64,000 bases of DNA from Ustilaginoidea virens (GCF_000687475.1 NC_057317.1:2108001-2172000); one strand, 5' to 3'; shown: positions 21,933 to 34,984, counted from the stretch's first letter. Notes: generated by a model from the sequence alone, not told the origin. Made by a program: numbers and translations.

Positions 21933-24900
21933 GCCTGCCACGCTGTGAACAGTTTGCTACGAACCGCCCCCCTCTCCCCCCCCCAAAACAAAAGAAAAGA
22001 AAAACACTCTTTGTGTTTTGTTGTCCAGTCGGTTGTCGGGTTTTTCCAACTCTGTACAAAGATACAAATATCTACTTTTTTCGACGAAAAAGGACGACAA
22101 GAAAGCGATGGACCTGCAAGCCACCATCATGTAGCTTTACCTCGTCGTTGATATGGACAGTCTTTTTTTGTTTTGTCATGATTTTGCAAAACGAGTCAAG
22201 TCTTGGGAGGACAACAGGTCTTGGCGTTTGATATGGTTGCATGGATCGGCTTCGTGTACTCGGTACGCTGGCATGAAGGGCAGGGGCAAGGCTGGGGGGA
22301 ACAGCTTGACAGCCCGGTGGCATGACGTGGGACAGCATGTTTCGTCGGGATAATACCGGCGTCTGTGCAATCATGGGGTCGTGGGATTTCCTGGGGCTAT
22401 ATTACGCTACATTTGGATTGTTCCGGCATCGGAGGGCGATTTTGGACGCGGATTGTCGGATGGACGGCATACATGCAGTTTTCCTGGGTCCTTGCAGAAA
22501 ATGGCCCCGGGTTCCAATGCCTTGGACGTGGGAGTATGCATTTTTGCCCTTCAGACCGCCCAATTTTCCGTGTTCCCTCGACTCCCGGTCAGGACATGGA
22601 CGTGCCCGAGCAAAGACGTCTACGCAACGTGTGTTGGCTGTCTGTGCGGCCGCGAAACCCCGAGGGGGGAAGATGTGTCTGCTGCCAGCCTGCGTTGAGG
22701 TTATGAAGCCTTGGACAGAAGGCAACTGGCAACTGGTGCTTGGGTCTCGTCATCCATCAGTCCCGTCGCGACCCTGGCTCGCAAGGCCAAGTCAACTGCA
22801 TGAGAGGCACGCGTACACTTGGGACCTCTGGGGGAAAACCTAGACGACTTGTTGGAAACCCGCTGCGCTGTCAACCATGACATGGCCTCAAAATCGACGT
22901 TATCCAGGAGGGTATCCGTATATGGCATCCTTGTGTGGGCACCTGTGCCTGTGGACCAGCTCGAATCACGTACGGAGTACTCCGTACTCGGCATGGATTC
23001 TGGTTTCAGAAACAATCGGGCCCGCGGCGTTTAATACGGGCCAAGGGCATCATTTGCCCATGCCATGCCACAGGTGCGACACGAGAGACGGTCGTTTGTG
23101 AGAGCCCACCTGTCGTTTCGAAGGCCCAGAGGCAGGCAAGGCTGCTGATTGGTGGTGGGCTGGTGTGCGCTGACAGAGGCCGAATAGTTTCGGCTTTGGT
23201 GGTGAACTCGACGTGGTCAAGAGGCACGACCCACGACTCAAAACGATGCCCTTTGCTTGCCAGCTGGAGAGTTTGTGCATGATGACGATGACAAGCTGAA
23301 ATTATTCGATTTATTCGTCGCCTTCTTTAGTGTGGGCCAATCGGGATTCGGGTCCAAGGCCGGCCAAGGGTGAGAAAAGTACAATGGGCGGGCCCATGTT
23401 CAAGTGCGCACCCTGCAAGACCCCGTTACTTGCTATGTTTCGGCCGATAAATTCTCGCCAAAAGCACAGGACGTCTGGAATTTGTAGAGTTGCGGGTTAC
23501 TTGGTATCTATCTGTTCCAGCACCTGGCAAGCTGGAAGCGGCGAGCGGCGAGCGGCGAGCGGCGATGGCTGGGTATGCGGCATGTGTGTCAATGTCAAGT
23601 TGACCGACATGCTGTTTGTTCGACGAGTCCGTCACAAACGTCGCCAAGAAAGCTCCAGTCGGCAAAGTGGCGACGTCTCTCAGTGTAGCCCGGTTGATGG
23701 TGGAGGTGGGCACTGGGCTGTAACTTGTCGATAACATTTCCCTGAGCGTTTAACCACGATCGAACATTTGCCTTTCCTCCTCTTGCGTCTGACGGGAGAT
23801 TCTTTCTCCATCTTCCCTTTTCATGCCCGTAAACAAGACGACGTCCAACCAGTGGCCAGTCGGTTTCTATGGTGCGTGATGCAGCAAGATTTCTTGCTGG
23901 GAATAGCGCGGCCAAGCCCTCGAATAATGCAAGGCAAAGTGTGACGGCTGGTTGGTTGTCAGGCACATCCATCACACTATTGATTGCGTTTCAGGCTGGC
24001 CACCTCGTTGGCCCCCGGGGATTTTTTCTTTTCTTTTCTTTTTTCTTTTTTTCTTTGCTTGGCCTTTTCCAAAGCACATCACAGGCCGGCAAGGTTCTAG
24101 AAATGATGGCCTCACTGACATGCTGTGACCGGGATCCGGGAATCGCGGATGCTGAACTGCAACCCACCCACCACCAGTGGTTCGGATGGCAAGTCGAGTT
24201 GAACTGGCGAGTCATCGTCTTCCGGTATGACTCGGGTGTTGAAGCAGAGCCCTTTCTGGCGGGACAAGTTGCCGTTACCATCTACTGCCTGTCGCCCAGT
24301 GCCCAGTGCCTGCTGCCCGCTGCCCGCTGCCCGCTGCCAGTACTTCAGTACGTCAGTAACCCGGAGCCGCATGTGATGATTCAGATCGTGCCGAGATAGT
24401 CGCAACTTACAGATGCCCATCGAAAACTGCGCCGTGTCAATTTCGACGGATAGATCCAGCCGTTGTTCAGGTCAGACTTTTCGATTGGAAGTGCAACCAG
24501 GCCATGCAGGTGCACTGTGCACAGCAGCAGCCATCCTGACTAAGTCTGTGGAAGTCTGTGGAAGGCGCGCCGCCAACCTGAGGTACCTCGGTATCTGCCT
24601 CGTACCTCCAACTTCCAAGGTCCCAACCCCTACCTATGTACAACAAGGAGCGTCACGGGACTCTTAAAACGGACCCTCGGAAATCTTGTCCATGTCGCCA
24701 TTCCGAGCCCAGCGTTTCATCCGCGGGAAGGAGATGTGTGGCGCGCCCAAGTCTGAATGGGGGAGATGCATCCGGGTCTACCGAGTACGGAATACTTTGC
24801 GAAATGTTTGCGTCTTCTGCTGCCCTCATGTGCTGACATTCGCCGTTGGAAGGCGCAAGAAGCGCAAGGTCACGTTTGCTGCAGGGCGTCAGCCTATGGG

Positions 24901-27168
24901 GTTGTGCTCGGTAGAGGATTGCGTCACGAGCGCCGCTAGGCCATGCTATCCGCTGTCCATGCCACGTCGGTGACTCGGTATGGATGCGCAAGGCGCCAAG
25001 CAGCCAAAGCCAAACTGCGCCACATCCGAACTTAGGAAGGTACGTGTATGTGTATGCAAGGCATAAGCAGTTGCGCATCATAGCTTGCAGTGCCGCACCC
25101 CTCCCCTCCCCACACCCCTAGTACATACCTACCTCTCCTCCTACATAATTATCACGTAGAATTTTTTTTTTTCGAGTCTAGGGAGAGACCGGGCTTTGTC
25201 GTGTGGGGTTACTCCGCAATCGGACTCGTTACCGCCCGCTGATGCAGAACGGGAAAGCGAAAGGAGGGAAGGAGCGTGATAGGCACAGTCCCTTTTGGGC
25301 GGCAGAAGGACAAGAGTCTGTCTGGTACCACGACTCGACTTGACCAAGGATGATGCACCACGGATGATGCACCACGGATTCACCACGGATTCACCACGGA
25401 TTCACCACGGATTCACCACGGATTCGCCACGGATTCGCCACGGATTCGCAGAAAGCCAGGCCCAAGAACTCCACTGGCGTCTCATCCCGCTTTGTGCATG
25501 ACAGACCATACATGACAGAACCAACCCCGGCTAGCCCTGTGTTTCCCCCATCACTACAGAGTACATCCATCACCAACCCAACCCACTCCGTCGATGTTGG
25601 TCCGAAGCGGCAACCATGTCGATGCCCGATACGGCTAGCATTCATCTTTCACCCATATCGGGGCTGCCAAGAGCCAATGATGGGGTGCCTGGGGTGCCTC
25701 TCTTTTGCTTTTTGCTGGCCCCGGCTGCTGCAGCTGTATGCGCCAACTTGCAAGGCCAAGCCGACCTCAACCTGCATTTCCCTTCCCGACATCCCGGCCG
25801 GCACGCTTGCATGCATGCCATGCCATGCCATGCTATGCCCTATCTTTGCCAGGGCCGAGGGCCTCAGGAAAGCTTCGCGGGGCCTCAAGCATACTACATA
25901 GCCAATGGCACCCAACTGCTCCGTACAACGCTCTAGTATCCCGGGAAAACAAAAAAAACCATGCGGCAAATCCCCATCGCCACTCCGGTCGCTGACGATC
26001 TGCAACGACATGAATCTCATTGTATCACATATATGCACCCCCTTAGACCTACAGGCAGGCTCGGCGTGAACCTTCCAAGTATGCTTCTCGAAATGGCCCG
26101 AGATGACATGAAACCTGGCGCAGGATCCTCTCCCCCAAAGATGCTCGCTCGTGTACGACTCTAGTTTTGCGGCACTTGACTTGCTCAACCAAGTCCCCCA
26201 AATCCAAGTCTGGCTGGAGATGATGCTTCGGTCTGGAGCCTCCATCATGGCGACTCCCTGACGACTGTAAGCTCTCTGCATCTCGAAAAGGCCAACAAAC
26301 TCGGACCGCGGCACCCCCCCTCTTTACTCCCGGGCAATCCCCCGAACCCCCTTTCCCCGGTTCAAGCCAGCCGAAAGCAAGGATCTGGGGTTCACAGCGC
26401 TCACCCCTTGCTCCCCCCGTCCTAGTCTCCATCCAAAGGTTGCCCTTGTCCACGTTTCTCAAGGGCATCTCTGAGCAAGCCTGCCATTCTGCCTTGATGA
26501 TAATATGCAAACTATTACTCCAGCAGTCTCGGGCCGCTGACACGCCCCCTGCCCAGATGACCTCGCAATCTCTGCGTCTTTTCACCGTCCCCGAGACCAA
26601 TATGACAGGTCTCCTGGCTCATGATCGTCTCCGCTCAACGAGACGTCTACCGATCACCACATGCGCTAGATGCCGCGGCCAATCTTGGTCGGGATTAGTC
26701 GATGGCCCTGTCACAAACTCTGACCCCTTAGAGGCTTAGACCTGGTCCCTATCTATGTAGTTTACCAGATTCTTGGTTCCCGCCCAGTCCCGCTCGAATA
26801 GCAACCATCGTTCCTGTTCGGTCAACGAATCATCTTGATTGATTTCTTTCTTCCTTTACACACTCCCTAGTTCTCGGTGACTCCCCAACCCTTTTTCCGT
26901 TTCAACAAGTTTATTTTTTTTTTCTTCCCTTTTTTTCCCTCCGTCTTAGCCATTACATAAATGACAACGGTCCCCACCGGCTTAGACGTTTGGGGGTTCT
27001 TTTTATTTCATGCTATAAATATTGCTTTCAACCCGCCTCCTCCGATTGATAGAAAAAAAGGTCTTGCAGCATCTATCAAGCCTGGTTCTTTGACTTCCTT
27101 TTCCAATTCATGCCAACCAAGTTTGACGACATCTTCTTCAATCTTTGCTTGAGATAAGCGACTCGAAA
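21933..27168. other. 5.2 kb gene-poor region
   Basis: No supported gene. ORFs up to 221 codons (25649-26314, minus) lack motifs and have conflicting alternatives. Contents: an ACGGAGTACTCCGTAC palindrome at about 22974-22990, GGCGAGC repeats near 23539-23562, GCCCGCT repeats near 24310-24335, an 11 bp tandem repeat at 25345-25449, and TGCCATGCCATGC repeats at about 25811-25833. The last about 300 bp (26,840-27,168) are strongly pyrimidine-rich and look like the promoter and 5' UTR of the small gene at 27169. Confidence 0.5.
25345..25449. repeat. 11 bp tandem repeat (CACCACGGATT)n
   Basis: Two copies of a 14 bp unit (ACCACGGATGATGC) lead into about six 11 bp units. The last three carry a CACC to CGCC change, so the array has diverged in blocks. 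Confidence 0.85.
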
Positions 27169-27486
27169 ATGGTCTTCTCTCAATCCTTCCCCAGCACACA
27201 GCCTGCTCCTGCCATGCCTAGTTCATCCGACTTGGACTGCTTATACCCGCCTACTACCCCGACAGCAGAGGCCGTTGGCGGAAGTGGAATCATTTTTACG
27301 GGCCCCATGGTTTGTTTGCCATCGGTTTGTTTGCCATCGAAACCTGCCAGCCGACCACAAAGCTAACACCTGTTCCAGATTCCTGGCACTCGATGCCCTA
27401 CTTGCGCTCTTGAGGGCAAGGAAGTGTGGGTTATCCCGGGCAGATGCTGCGGCTACTGCGGCACACCATGTGATGATGAGCATTGA
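27169..27486 (+). CDS. small Cys-rich zinc-ribbon-like protein, 82 aa
   Basis: Two exons, 27169-27309 and 27379-27486, give 82 residues. The N-terminal half is Ser/Pro/Thr-rich (MVFSQSFPSTQPAPAMPSSS) and the C-terminal half is compact: GPM-IPGTRCPTC, EVWVIPGRCCGYCGTPC and DDEH before the stop. Two Cys knuckles (CPTC and CCxxCxxxC) about 20 residues apart look like a zinc ribbon. The intron has a strong branch point and acceptor (GCTAACACCTGTTCCAG) but a weak donor, GTTTGT, which is part of a 15 bp tandem duplication. Using the second copy at 27325 would insert VCLPS in frame. No signal peptide is seen. It is the only supported gene between 22 and 31.9 kb. Function unknown. Confidence 0.65.
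27310..27339 (+). repeat. 15 bp tandem duplication carrying two 5' splice sites
   Basis: GTTTGTTTGCCATCG occurs twice in tandem, at 27310-27324 and 27325-27339. Each copy starts with a possible donor, and both splice forms keep the frame. Confidence 0.9.
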
Positions 27487-28740
27487 ATGTTGCAACCCGA
27501 GGTTTTCTCGTGGGCCTGTTTCTCAGTAGAGTGCCTGCACTAGTAAACGCCTCGAGTTTTGATTCACATTCAAGGGTTTGGCACGGTAGCTGCAACACTA
27601 TCGTTGCCTCGGACAGACAAGCTACGGCGGAGCGCTCAAGCGGCAATCACGGCGCTTCCGCCTGCATCCACTCCACAACGGTTTCGCATCGGCATTTCCT
27701 TGCCTCGTTCCTTCTTTTTTCTTCGGCTGGAGGAGGAGAAAGTGTCAACTTTTAGGACCACGGGATTTTTTAATGGCTCCAAACCAGGGGATCCCTCGCA
27801 GCCAACTCGAGGGAGACCGAGATTGGGCATCCGGACTTGGGCGGGGTAGAGGAGGTGGCTCGGTTTATTAGAACCACCACGCCAGGATAGAGTCAAATGA
27901 ACCATGATTCGGGCTTGCAAGGGCGGGAACCTGGGGCGCCGCGGGCATACAGGCGCAAACTAATACTTGTTTACAGGGCAGGGGATTGGTACGGGAGTTG
28001 GTTGCTTGCACGGCCTTCGGCTGTCGGATCTGTAGTTAGATAAAGGGACAAATTTAAGAATTCGCAGACACACCAGACCACCACACAAAGAAACCTTTCA
28101 GGCTGGACCGGAAAGGCTCCTCGCGCGATGCAATGTTGCCGTCGATTATCAGTCCCAGACATCCCAAGTCTCCAAGGGGCAACGGGGAAGCCGGCACAAA
28201 CAAAAGCCAAGCCGTCAGGCAAGCGGATGGTCTGTAGGGACCACATGTACAATCTGCCCCATGCGCAGCAGTCAGTCTCAGTGTCGGTGGCTTCCAAGCA
28301 AAGGCCGGCATAGTACATATCCTCCACCCATCCGACCAAGGCGATGTAAACCGTACGCAACCGTACACATCAGCGCCGCCCATGACAGCAACGCCAATCG
28401 CGTCTGATGCACACAGAGCTGGGCATCCCCACAGATCTAGATCATCGAGGCTGCAGTGAAACCCCTGGATGGGCTAGCAACCTTTGTACCACTCTGCTGG
28501 TCTCATCTTGATCCCGAGAACCCGGTCCACGGAATGTTCCACACGACCGGTGACGGCAACCCCCAAGGGACGCCCGACGACAACAAACCATGGATCCGGT
28601 TTCAACACGCCGAAAGCAACTGGCCGGTCAAGCCAAGGGGGAAAAGTTCCGCTCGTGCAAGGATCAAGACGAAAGAGCGCAAATCAAGAAAAAACAGAGG
28701 AAACAGAGGGAAGAGGGGGAGAATTGGGAAGGGAGGGGAA

Positions 28741-28766
28741 GGGGGGGGGGGGGGGGGGGGGGGGGG
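28741..28766. repeat. G26 homopolymer
   Basis: Uninterrupted run of 26 G, a potential G-quadruplex former on the plus strand. Confidence 0.9.
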
Positions 28767-29979
28767 CGGCAACGTGGTCGGCGTACTGCGCCGAAAAGTT
28801 GCGGCGGACTGACCTTGACCTGACCGTCAGTGCCACGCCGAAAATTCGCGGCGGACCTTGGGGACTTTTTCCACTGTTTGTTTTTTCCCCGTTGCTCCAG
28901 CCGACGAGACCGGGGTGGTGAATTGGCAAAGCCAGGAGATGCGCACGGCATGGGGAAAGCCGCTGGCGAGTGCGACGGAAAATAAAACAAGGCGCCTTGC
29001 TTGCTCCGTGGACGGACGCGCGATGGCTTTCCGTCTCGGTATGGCACGACTCGCTAGAGGCTGTTCTGTTCGTTGGCGGCTTCTTTCCGCGATGTCGACA
29101 CGATACAGTACGAGGCTGCGCTGGCACTGTGCTTCCGCGAATGACGAATCATATTATCGACGGGTGTACGAAGTATACATTTCGTCTTTCTGGCGAATGG
29201 ATCTTGGGGCTCATGGTGAGAAATTGGTGGCGACTTTTGCCGTCGCAAGTCTTGGACTCTTGGCAAACGTTTCCAGACCGAGCCCTCTTGTTGATGCCCT
29301 TGGGGCTGCAGTGGTGTGTGACTAGCAAGGTTCCTGGTCCTTGGACCCCTTCCTTTTTCGTCTTGTTATTGGGAAGGATAGGGTGGGTGGTGGTCACTGA
29401 TGACGAGGGCGCACCCCCTTGCGACGGGGGCTGGCGTCGCGGCGATGCGTGGTAACGGCGACATGAGACTTTGGATCTGTTTGAACCTCGGTTCGTGCCC
29501 AATCCGTAGTGTCTCGTTAGGCCCTGCCCGGTACTAGGTATGGAGCATCCTAGCCGTGAGGCGTCGACGTCGAGGTGAAAGACAGACATGGCGAGTTTGG
29601 AGGGAGGGCGAAGGAACACGCGGGTCAGCAAAGCTCGGCTAGTGTCGCAACCACGTCGATCCCTGCGAGTTCCCCCATATCTGAGCTTTCCCAACTGATG
29701 CTCGCAGGCCGTGCGGCGGCGAACAGACTCTGCCAACGCAACATGTCGGGCGTTGGCTACCTGTCCGCGTTGGCAAGCAATGAAGCGTTCTCGGTGGGCG
29801 GGCGGGCATGGAACACGGCGAAATAGACGTGGGCAACATTTGTCCAGGGGACGACGGGTGCTGCGGCCGCCTTGTTGAGATGATGCGGATAACTGACGCG
29901 CCTGGTGGGCTCCAAGACTGACCCGAGACTGACTGATGACCATTTCTTGGCCGCTCTGGAAAGGAACGATTTGTCAGGA

Positions 29980-30014
29980 GTCGGAGTCGGAGTCGGAGTC
30001 GGAGTCGGAGTCGA
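29980..30014. repeat. (GGAGTC)n microsatellite
   Basis: Six near-perfect hexamers. Confidence 0.85.
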
Positions 30015-30813
30015 CTACAAGAGGCCAACGGGATGGGGGATAATGTTGATGCGTCGGCCCGGGGGCAGCTGGCATGCGGCTGGCAGTGTCCGATCACTCC
30101 ACATGCACGCAGCGCGAGCTCCGGTCCGTCGCTCGTGGGTATTCAGCGCTCGCCCCGGCCACCATCTACATATCTGCACCCCGTTGGCCAGACTCCGCAT
30201 GCGCAAGCTTCCGTCTTCCGTCTCTTGGCCTGGCCAGGCCGCTGTCACGACATTGGGTCGCATCAACCAGCCAGTCTCGGGCAGGGCAGGGCAGGGCAGG
30301 GCAGGGCACGCGAAGCTGTAGTCTTTGTCTCGTTGCCTCCGACAAGGAGTCCAGGACAGGCTTTTCAGGCGAACCAGACCCAGGCCAAGTCAGTTTCCAA
30401 CGCGTTACATTCATCCAAGGAATGGCATCACGGGACACTATCAACCGGGTCGCGAACCACGTCGAGACGAAAGCACTAGACGCTGCTCGGCTGCCTGGCT
30501 GCTTGGCTGATCGCGACCGACCCATTGGCGGATTGGCGGCAGCTCAGCCCTCAGGCGACGACGTCTACGAAATCCCGTCAACTCGGACCGACATGTTGCG
30601 CAGCGGCAGCGCGCAGCGTGACATGGTGCTGATGTCTGTATGCGTCTTGCAGCGTCGCGGCCCATGGCCCAGTCCATCGCAGCAATGCGCAACGTCCAGG
30701 TGCTACTCCATCCGGCGTCGTTGGAAAGAGTTTGGTCACGACTCTGGGCTCAGGACTCAGGGCTTCCCACAGTAGCTTGACAAATGGTAACCAAGGGTAG
30801 GGTAGCATTCCAC

Positions 30814-30866
30814 CCGTCCGTCCGTCCGTCCGTCCGTCCGTCCGTCAGTCAGTCAGTCAGTCAGTC
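30814..30866. repeat. (CCGT)n(CAGT)n compound microsatellite
   Basis: About eight CCGT units change sharply into about five CAGT units. Confidence 0.85.
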
Positions 30867-31234
30867 ACGACGAGCTATCGTATCAGACACGAGTCCCCCG
30901 ACAGCCTTGCGAGAGTCAGAGGAAGGTATGCAGGGCCGACCTGGTCGAACCAACTTACAGCAATAGTACAGCAATAATGTTGGCATGCCGACTTGCTGCT
31001 GTCAGTGATGCTGGGCCTGGCTTTGGAGCGACGGGATATATCCATCAGTTGCGGGAAGTGTTGAAGTGTCGGCGAATCGAGTTGCAGGAGCTGAAGCTCC
31101 GTCGATTCGATCCTCATCCCATCCAAACAATTATCCCATCCAAACATTCGAGGAGAATTTCGCTGGAGCCGGAAGCCCGCTCTTTGCTTGGCCGACACCC
31201 TCAAAGGCTCGCTAGTGCTCAAGCCTCACGCCAT

Positions 31235-31271
31235 CTGCCGCTGCCGCTGCCGCTGCCGCTGCCGCTGCCGC
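31235..31271. repeat. (CTGCCG)n microsatellite
   Basis: About six hexamer copies. Confidence 0.8.
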
Positions 31272-31882
31272 CATCCCGGTATTCACGGAAATAGCAAAGG
31301 CAAAGTCGGGTCGACCAAGCTTCCTCATTCCCGTCGACTGCTTGAATGCGTAATGCGCGCCGCTCCGGGTTCTGGTCCCAGTTGACGCTCAAGCGTTGTT
31401 ACCAGGGTATGTACATACATATATAGCGCGTGCAGGCACGGAGTACGCTCTACGGCTACGCACTACGCACTACGCACTACGCACTATGTACATAAAGCTC
31501 GATCTGGGACTTACCAACCATCCAACCGGTATGAGTGAGCCCGATGACGCAATGATGAATTTCCTTCTCCTTGCTCCTCCGGGCCCGCAGTATCCGCAGG
31601 ATCCGCAGGATCCGCAGCCTCCCCTCCCCCTCCTGCCCAGAAACCCCCGCCAGATGGATGATGGCCTTGCCATGTTGCTCTCGCTCTCGTTCGTTCTCGC
31701 TCTGCAATTGTTGCGCGTCTCGCACGCCTTTGGCCAAAACATCCATCCAGACGCAAGCTGTTCTCCCGACCTCGTGCCACGCTGTACACCTCCACAACTC
31801 TTGGCCACGTCCGTCTCCGTCTCGCAACTTGGTGCCGCGTATTCGCCGCAAGAGCTTCTGTTTCCTTTCCCAACCGCCCGCC

Positions 31883-32939
31883 ATGTCGACCATGCCTGCC
31901 ACAGGAGGCCACAGCCACGCGTGCTGCAACATTTCTCCTGTTGTGAGTAAAGGATATCAGGCCAAGGGTGTCTATGAGGACATTGGCGGCTACAGGACTT
32001 GTAGGGTTCCCCCACTCGTTTGCATGCCGCGTGATTTACGTCGCAATCCCTGATGCTTGCTTTGACGAGTTGCATCTACTTACAGCAACAAACCTTTATT
32101 TTCTGCCAGATGTCACGGGCCCAACTGATGCCACCAGAGCGATTGTGGTCATTTACGACATCTTTGGCTATTTCGAGCAGACCCTGCAAGGTTCGGATAT
32201 CCTGGCGACGGGCGATGGCGAGCACAAGTACAAGGTCTTGATCCCCGACTGGTTCAAGGGCAGCCCGGCTGCCATTGAGTGGTATGCCTGCCAGCTTCCA
32301 GCATCCTGCGCAAACCTGCAAAAGCAACAACTATATACTCACCATACCTTGTTTTCTTTCTAAATAGGTATCCCCCGGACACTGCCGAAAAGAAGGAGAA
32401 GCTGGGCGAATTCTTCGGAAAATTCCCTCCCCCGGACATTGCCGGCAAGATTCCTGCCTATGTCCAGGCTGTCAAGGACAAGTATCCCGCTCTTGGCAAG
32501 TTTGGTATTCTGGGTGTATGTCATGATGCACTCGCCTGCTAAGCAGCACACGCTGCCCTTCCCCCCCATCATTCATGCTCACTCTAATGCTTTTTTTTTT
32601 TTCCCCTAGTATTGCTGGGGCGGCAAGGTCGCTCTACTTTCTACCAAGGCCGATAACAACCCGTTTGGGGCTGTTGCTGCTGCGCACCCGGCAATGGTGG
32701 ATCCAAAGGATGCCGAAGGTGTCAATGTTCCCACGGCTTTGCTGGCCTCTGGCGATGAGCCAGCCGAGGATGTCAAGAAATTTGAAGAGGCTCTCCGGGT
32801 ACCGAAGCATGTCGAGACATTCAAGGACCAGATCCACGGCTGGATGGCTGCTCGCTCGAATCTGAGCGATGCTCGCGTGAAGGAGGAGTACGAGCGTGGT
32901 TACAAAACGCTGTTGACCTTTTTTGGCCAGCACCTATAG
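31883..32939 (+). CDS. dienelactone hydrolase family protein
   Basis: An alpha/beta-hydrolase of the carboxymethylenebutenolidase type. Homologues hydrolyse small lactones or esters, but the substrate here is unknown. Four exons, 31883-32000, 32110-32281, 32368-32515 and 32610-32939, give 255 residues with all phases matching. Motifs: ACCNISPVVSKGY at the N-terminus, then ATRAIVVIYDIFGYFEQT, DWFKG and LGYCWGGK with the nucleophile Cys148. The likely Asp is at 195 (ASGDE) and the His at 222 (IHGWMAARSN), which completes the Cys-Asp-His triad. The start is the first ATG of MSTMPATGG (CGCCATGTC). Introns use GTAGGG, GTATGC and GTATGT donors. No signal peptide or peroxisomal SKL; cytosolic location is inferred. 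Confidence 0.92.
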
Positions 32940-34984
32940 TGGGACTTGTGCAAGAACTTGCACGATTGCGGCTCGCAGAATGGACGTCTTGGTTGTGCAT
33001 TCTTCAAAATGGCGACGACGGCCGGAACTACTCTCGACCGACTGGCAGAAGGGCGTTCCGAGGTTTCACAGACTTTGTATTTTAGCGCTTCCAAACTCGG
33101 TGTTTATCTTGTTCAGATGTGTCCTAATGGCAGGCAAGGTCTGTGTCCAAGGCGATCGGCGTCAACGGGGGTTGTCGAGCGGGCAGATGAGTCGTTGGGC
33201 CGAGTATAGCAGCGGTTAATGCCAAAGTAGTCGCGGGAACTTGCTGCCATGGGGCGGAGTGTGGGGAGGGAAGCCATTTGAGAAAAGGGAAGCTCCATGA
33301 GCGAAGCAACTCATCACCCGGCTCATGATGCGCCTTTCTGTACGTGACGTCGGACCAGATGAGGGCTGGCGGGATTCGTAAGGCTGGTGAAAAGCTCCGT
33401 GAGGCAGCTCACTTGCAGCAGCAGCAGCAGCAGTAGATGCAAGATGCGGCGTCGTGGAGAACGTTTATGCGTGGAGGACCATGTCCCGAAAGCCGTGAAT
33501 ACCTGGTCCGTCCCGAAAAGTGCACTTTTTTTCCGATGCAACATCTCTCTCTGCTGCTAGCTTTTCGCAAGCGCCGCGTCAAAGCCGCCAAGTCGCATGT
33601 CGCATGTCGCGGGCATCGGATACACCCGGCCGCGTCGTCATCAACCTGCCAACTTACCCACTTGCGAATGCGGGATTAGGTTCGCATTCATCGGTCGCAA
33701 GGTTCCTTCGGAGCTTTTCGACTCGGGGTTGGTTGCTGCTCGGAGAAGCTTGTTTGCCGTGCTGTCCCCAAGCACAAGCACAAAGCACAAGCACAAGGCA
33801 CAAGCACAAAGCACAAGGCACAACAAGGCATAAAGCATAAGCTCCGGCAGTTTGAAAGAGGGGCAAAGGGGACACATACAGTCTGAGTCTGGTATGTACG
33901 TATGTACATGCAAGCACGACCACCTCGGCTCACTGCTGGTGCAGGGATGATGGATGACGGACCTGTGGTCAACTTCCACTGGCTGGGCCAGGCTGGAGCG
34001 GAGCTTTAGAAGGGCCCTTGGGCTGTTGTACGCTGTGCCAGGTGCCGACGTTCAGCGTCTCCTCTGCGCTGCAAACTCCCCAGCCTGGATCGGCGCAGGA
34101 GAGAGGCAGGCCCGGCCACATTGATACATACAGTACATGCAGGCATCAATGATGGCATGGCATAGGCTAGGTAAAGTACAGTAGGCACAAGGCCAGGCAC
34201 AAGTTGAGGCCACCAGTGCAGTGCAGCAGGCAGGGCAGGGCAGGGCATCTTCATCTTCACAACCTCCTGAGCCAATCCGCCAATCCGCCAATCCTGAGCC
34301 AATCAAGCAACAAACCCACATGCGCCAGGCCCGGCCCCCCTCAAAGGGCAACAAAGAAAACCAAAGAATTAACCAGACATCATCCATCGACGTCTGTCTG
34401 CTCATGCTGCTCATCCCTGATTCGCTCCGGTTGCTGGATGGATTTCTTCAATCCCCTTTGCTGATGTCTCTCCCTCACAGCTGCATGTGCCTATCGGGTG
34501 GCCGCCCGCAGTGCACCCCCAGTTGAGCCGACCCAGTCGACCCTCCTCCATTAACCCTTCAATTATTTCCTCAATTGCTTCCTCCCTTCCCTGAAAGCCT
34601 TCCCTGGAGGGCTTCCCTGGAGGGCTTCCCTTGGAAAAGGCTTGATTGAGAATCACCCGGCACCAACCACGGAGCAGGCAGCGGTTGGCAGCAGTCGTCC
34701 CTCTTCTCTCCTCCCCCCCCCCCCCCCCCCCCCCTCTCCGGATCAAACCACCTAAACGATTGATTGACCTTGATTCCACCCCGTCACTGGCGCTGGGGGG
34801 CCCCGTCGGTCTTCATCACACGACTCCCGTTGCACACGGGGGGTTTAACCAGGGCCACCCGAAAAATCTCAGCCTCTTCCTATTATACCCTCAACGGCGC
34901 TGCCAGAATCACCCCCAGCCCGGATCCTGTTTTGCGTCTGTCCCGCCTGGGCGCTGTCGAGGCCAACGAGGGCAGCGGGCCGAG
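32940..34984. other. 2 kb intergenic region, no supported gene
   Basis: Holds the hydrolase 3' flank, a (CAG)6 run at 33413-33433, a GCACAA/GCACAAA variant repeat block at about 33,768-33,833, GGGCA repeats near 34,228, CCAATCCG repeats near 34,276, and a C22 run at 34713-34734 about 250 bp upstream of the next start codon. No credible ORF. Confidence 0.5.
34713..34734. repeat. C22 homopolymer
   Basis: Run of 22 C in the promoter or 5' UTR of the downstream zinc-finger gene. Confidence 0.9.

Larger units (their letters stand above)
27487..31882. other. 4.4 kb gene-poor region
   Basis: No supported gene. Contents: G26 at 28741-28766, (GGAGTC)n at 29980-30014, (GGGCA)n at 30281-30307, (CCGT)n(CAGT)n at 30814-30866, (CTGCCG)n at 31235-31271, (ACTACGC)n at 31456-31486 and CCGCAGGAT repeats near 31,597. 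Long ORFs (for example 29149-29943 minus, 30074-30775 plus) cross these repeats and show no motif. The final about 400 bp are the likely promoter and 5' UTR of the hydrolase gene. Confidence 0.5.

Noticed and set aside
25345..25449. CRISPR-like array
   Set aside because: The 11 bp units are directly adjacent with no spacers; it is an ordinary tandem repeat in a fungal genome.
25649..26314. 221-codon minus-strand ORF
   Set aside because: Competing plus-strand frames of similar quality and no family feature.
29149..29943. 264-codon minus-strand ORF
   Set aside because: Arg/Ser-rich, motif-free, with an overlapping 161-codon frame on the other strand.
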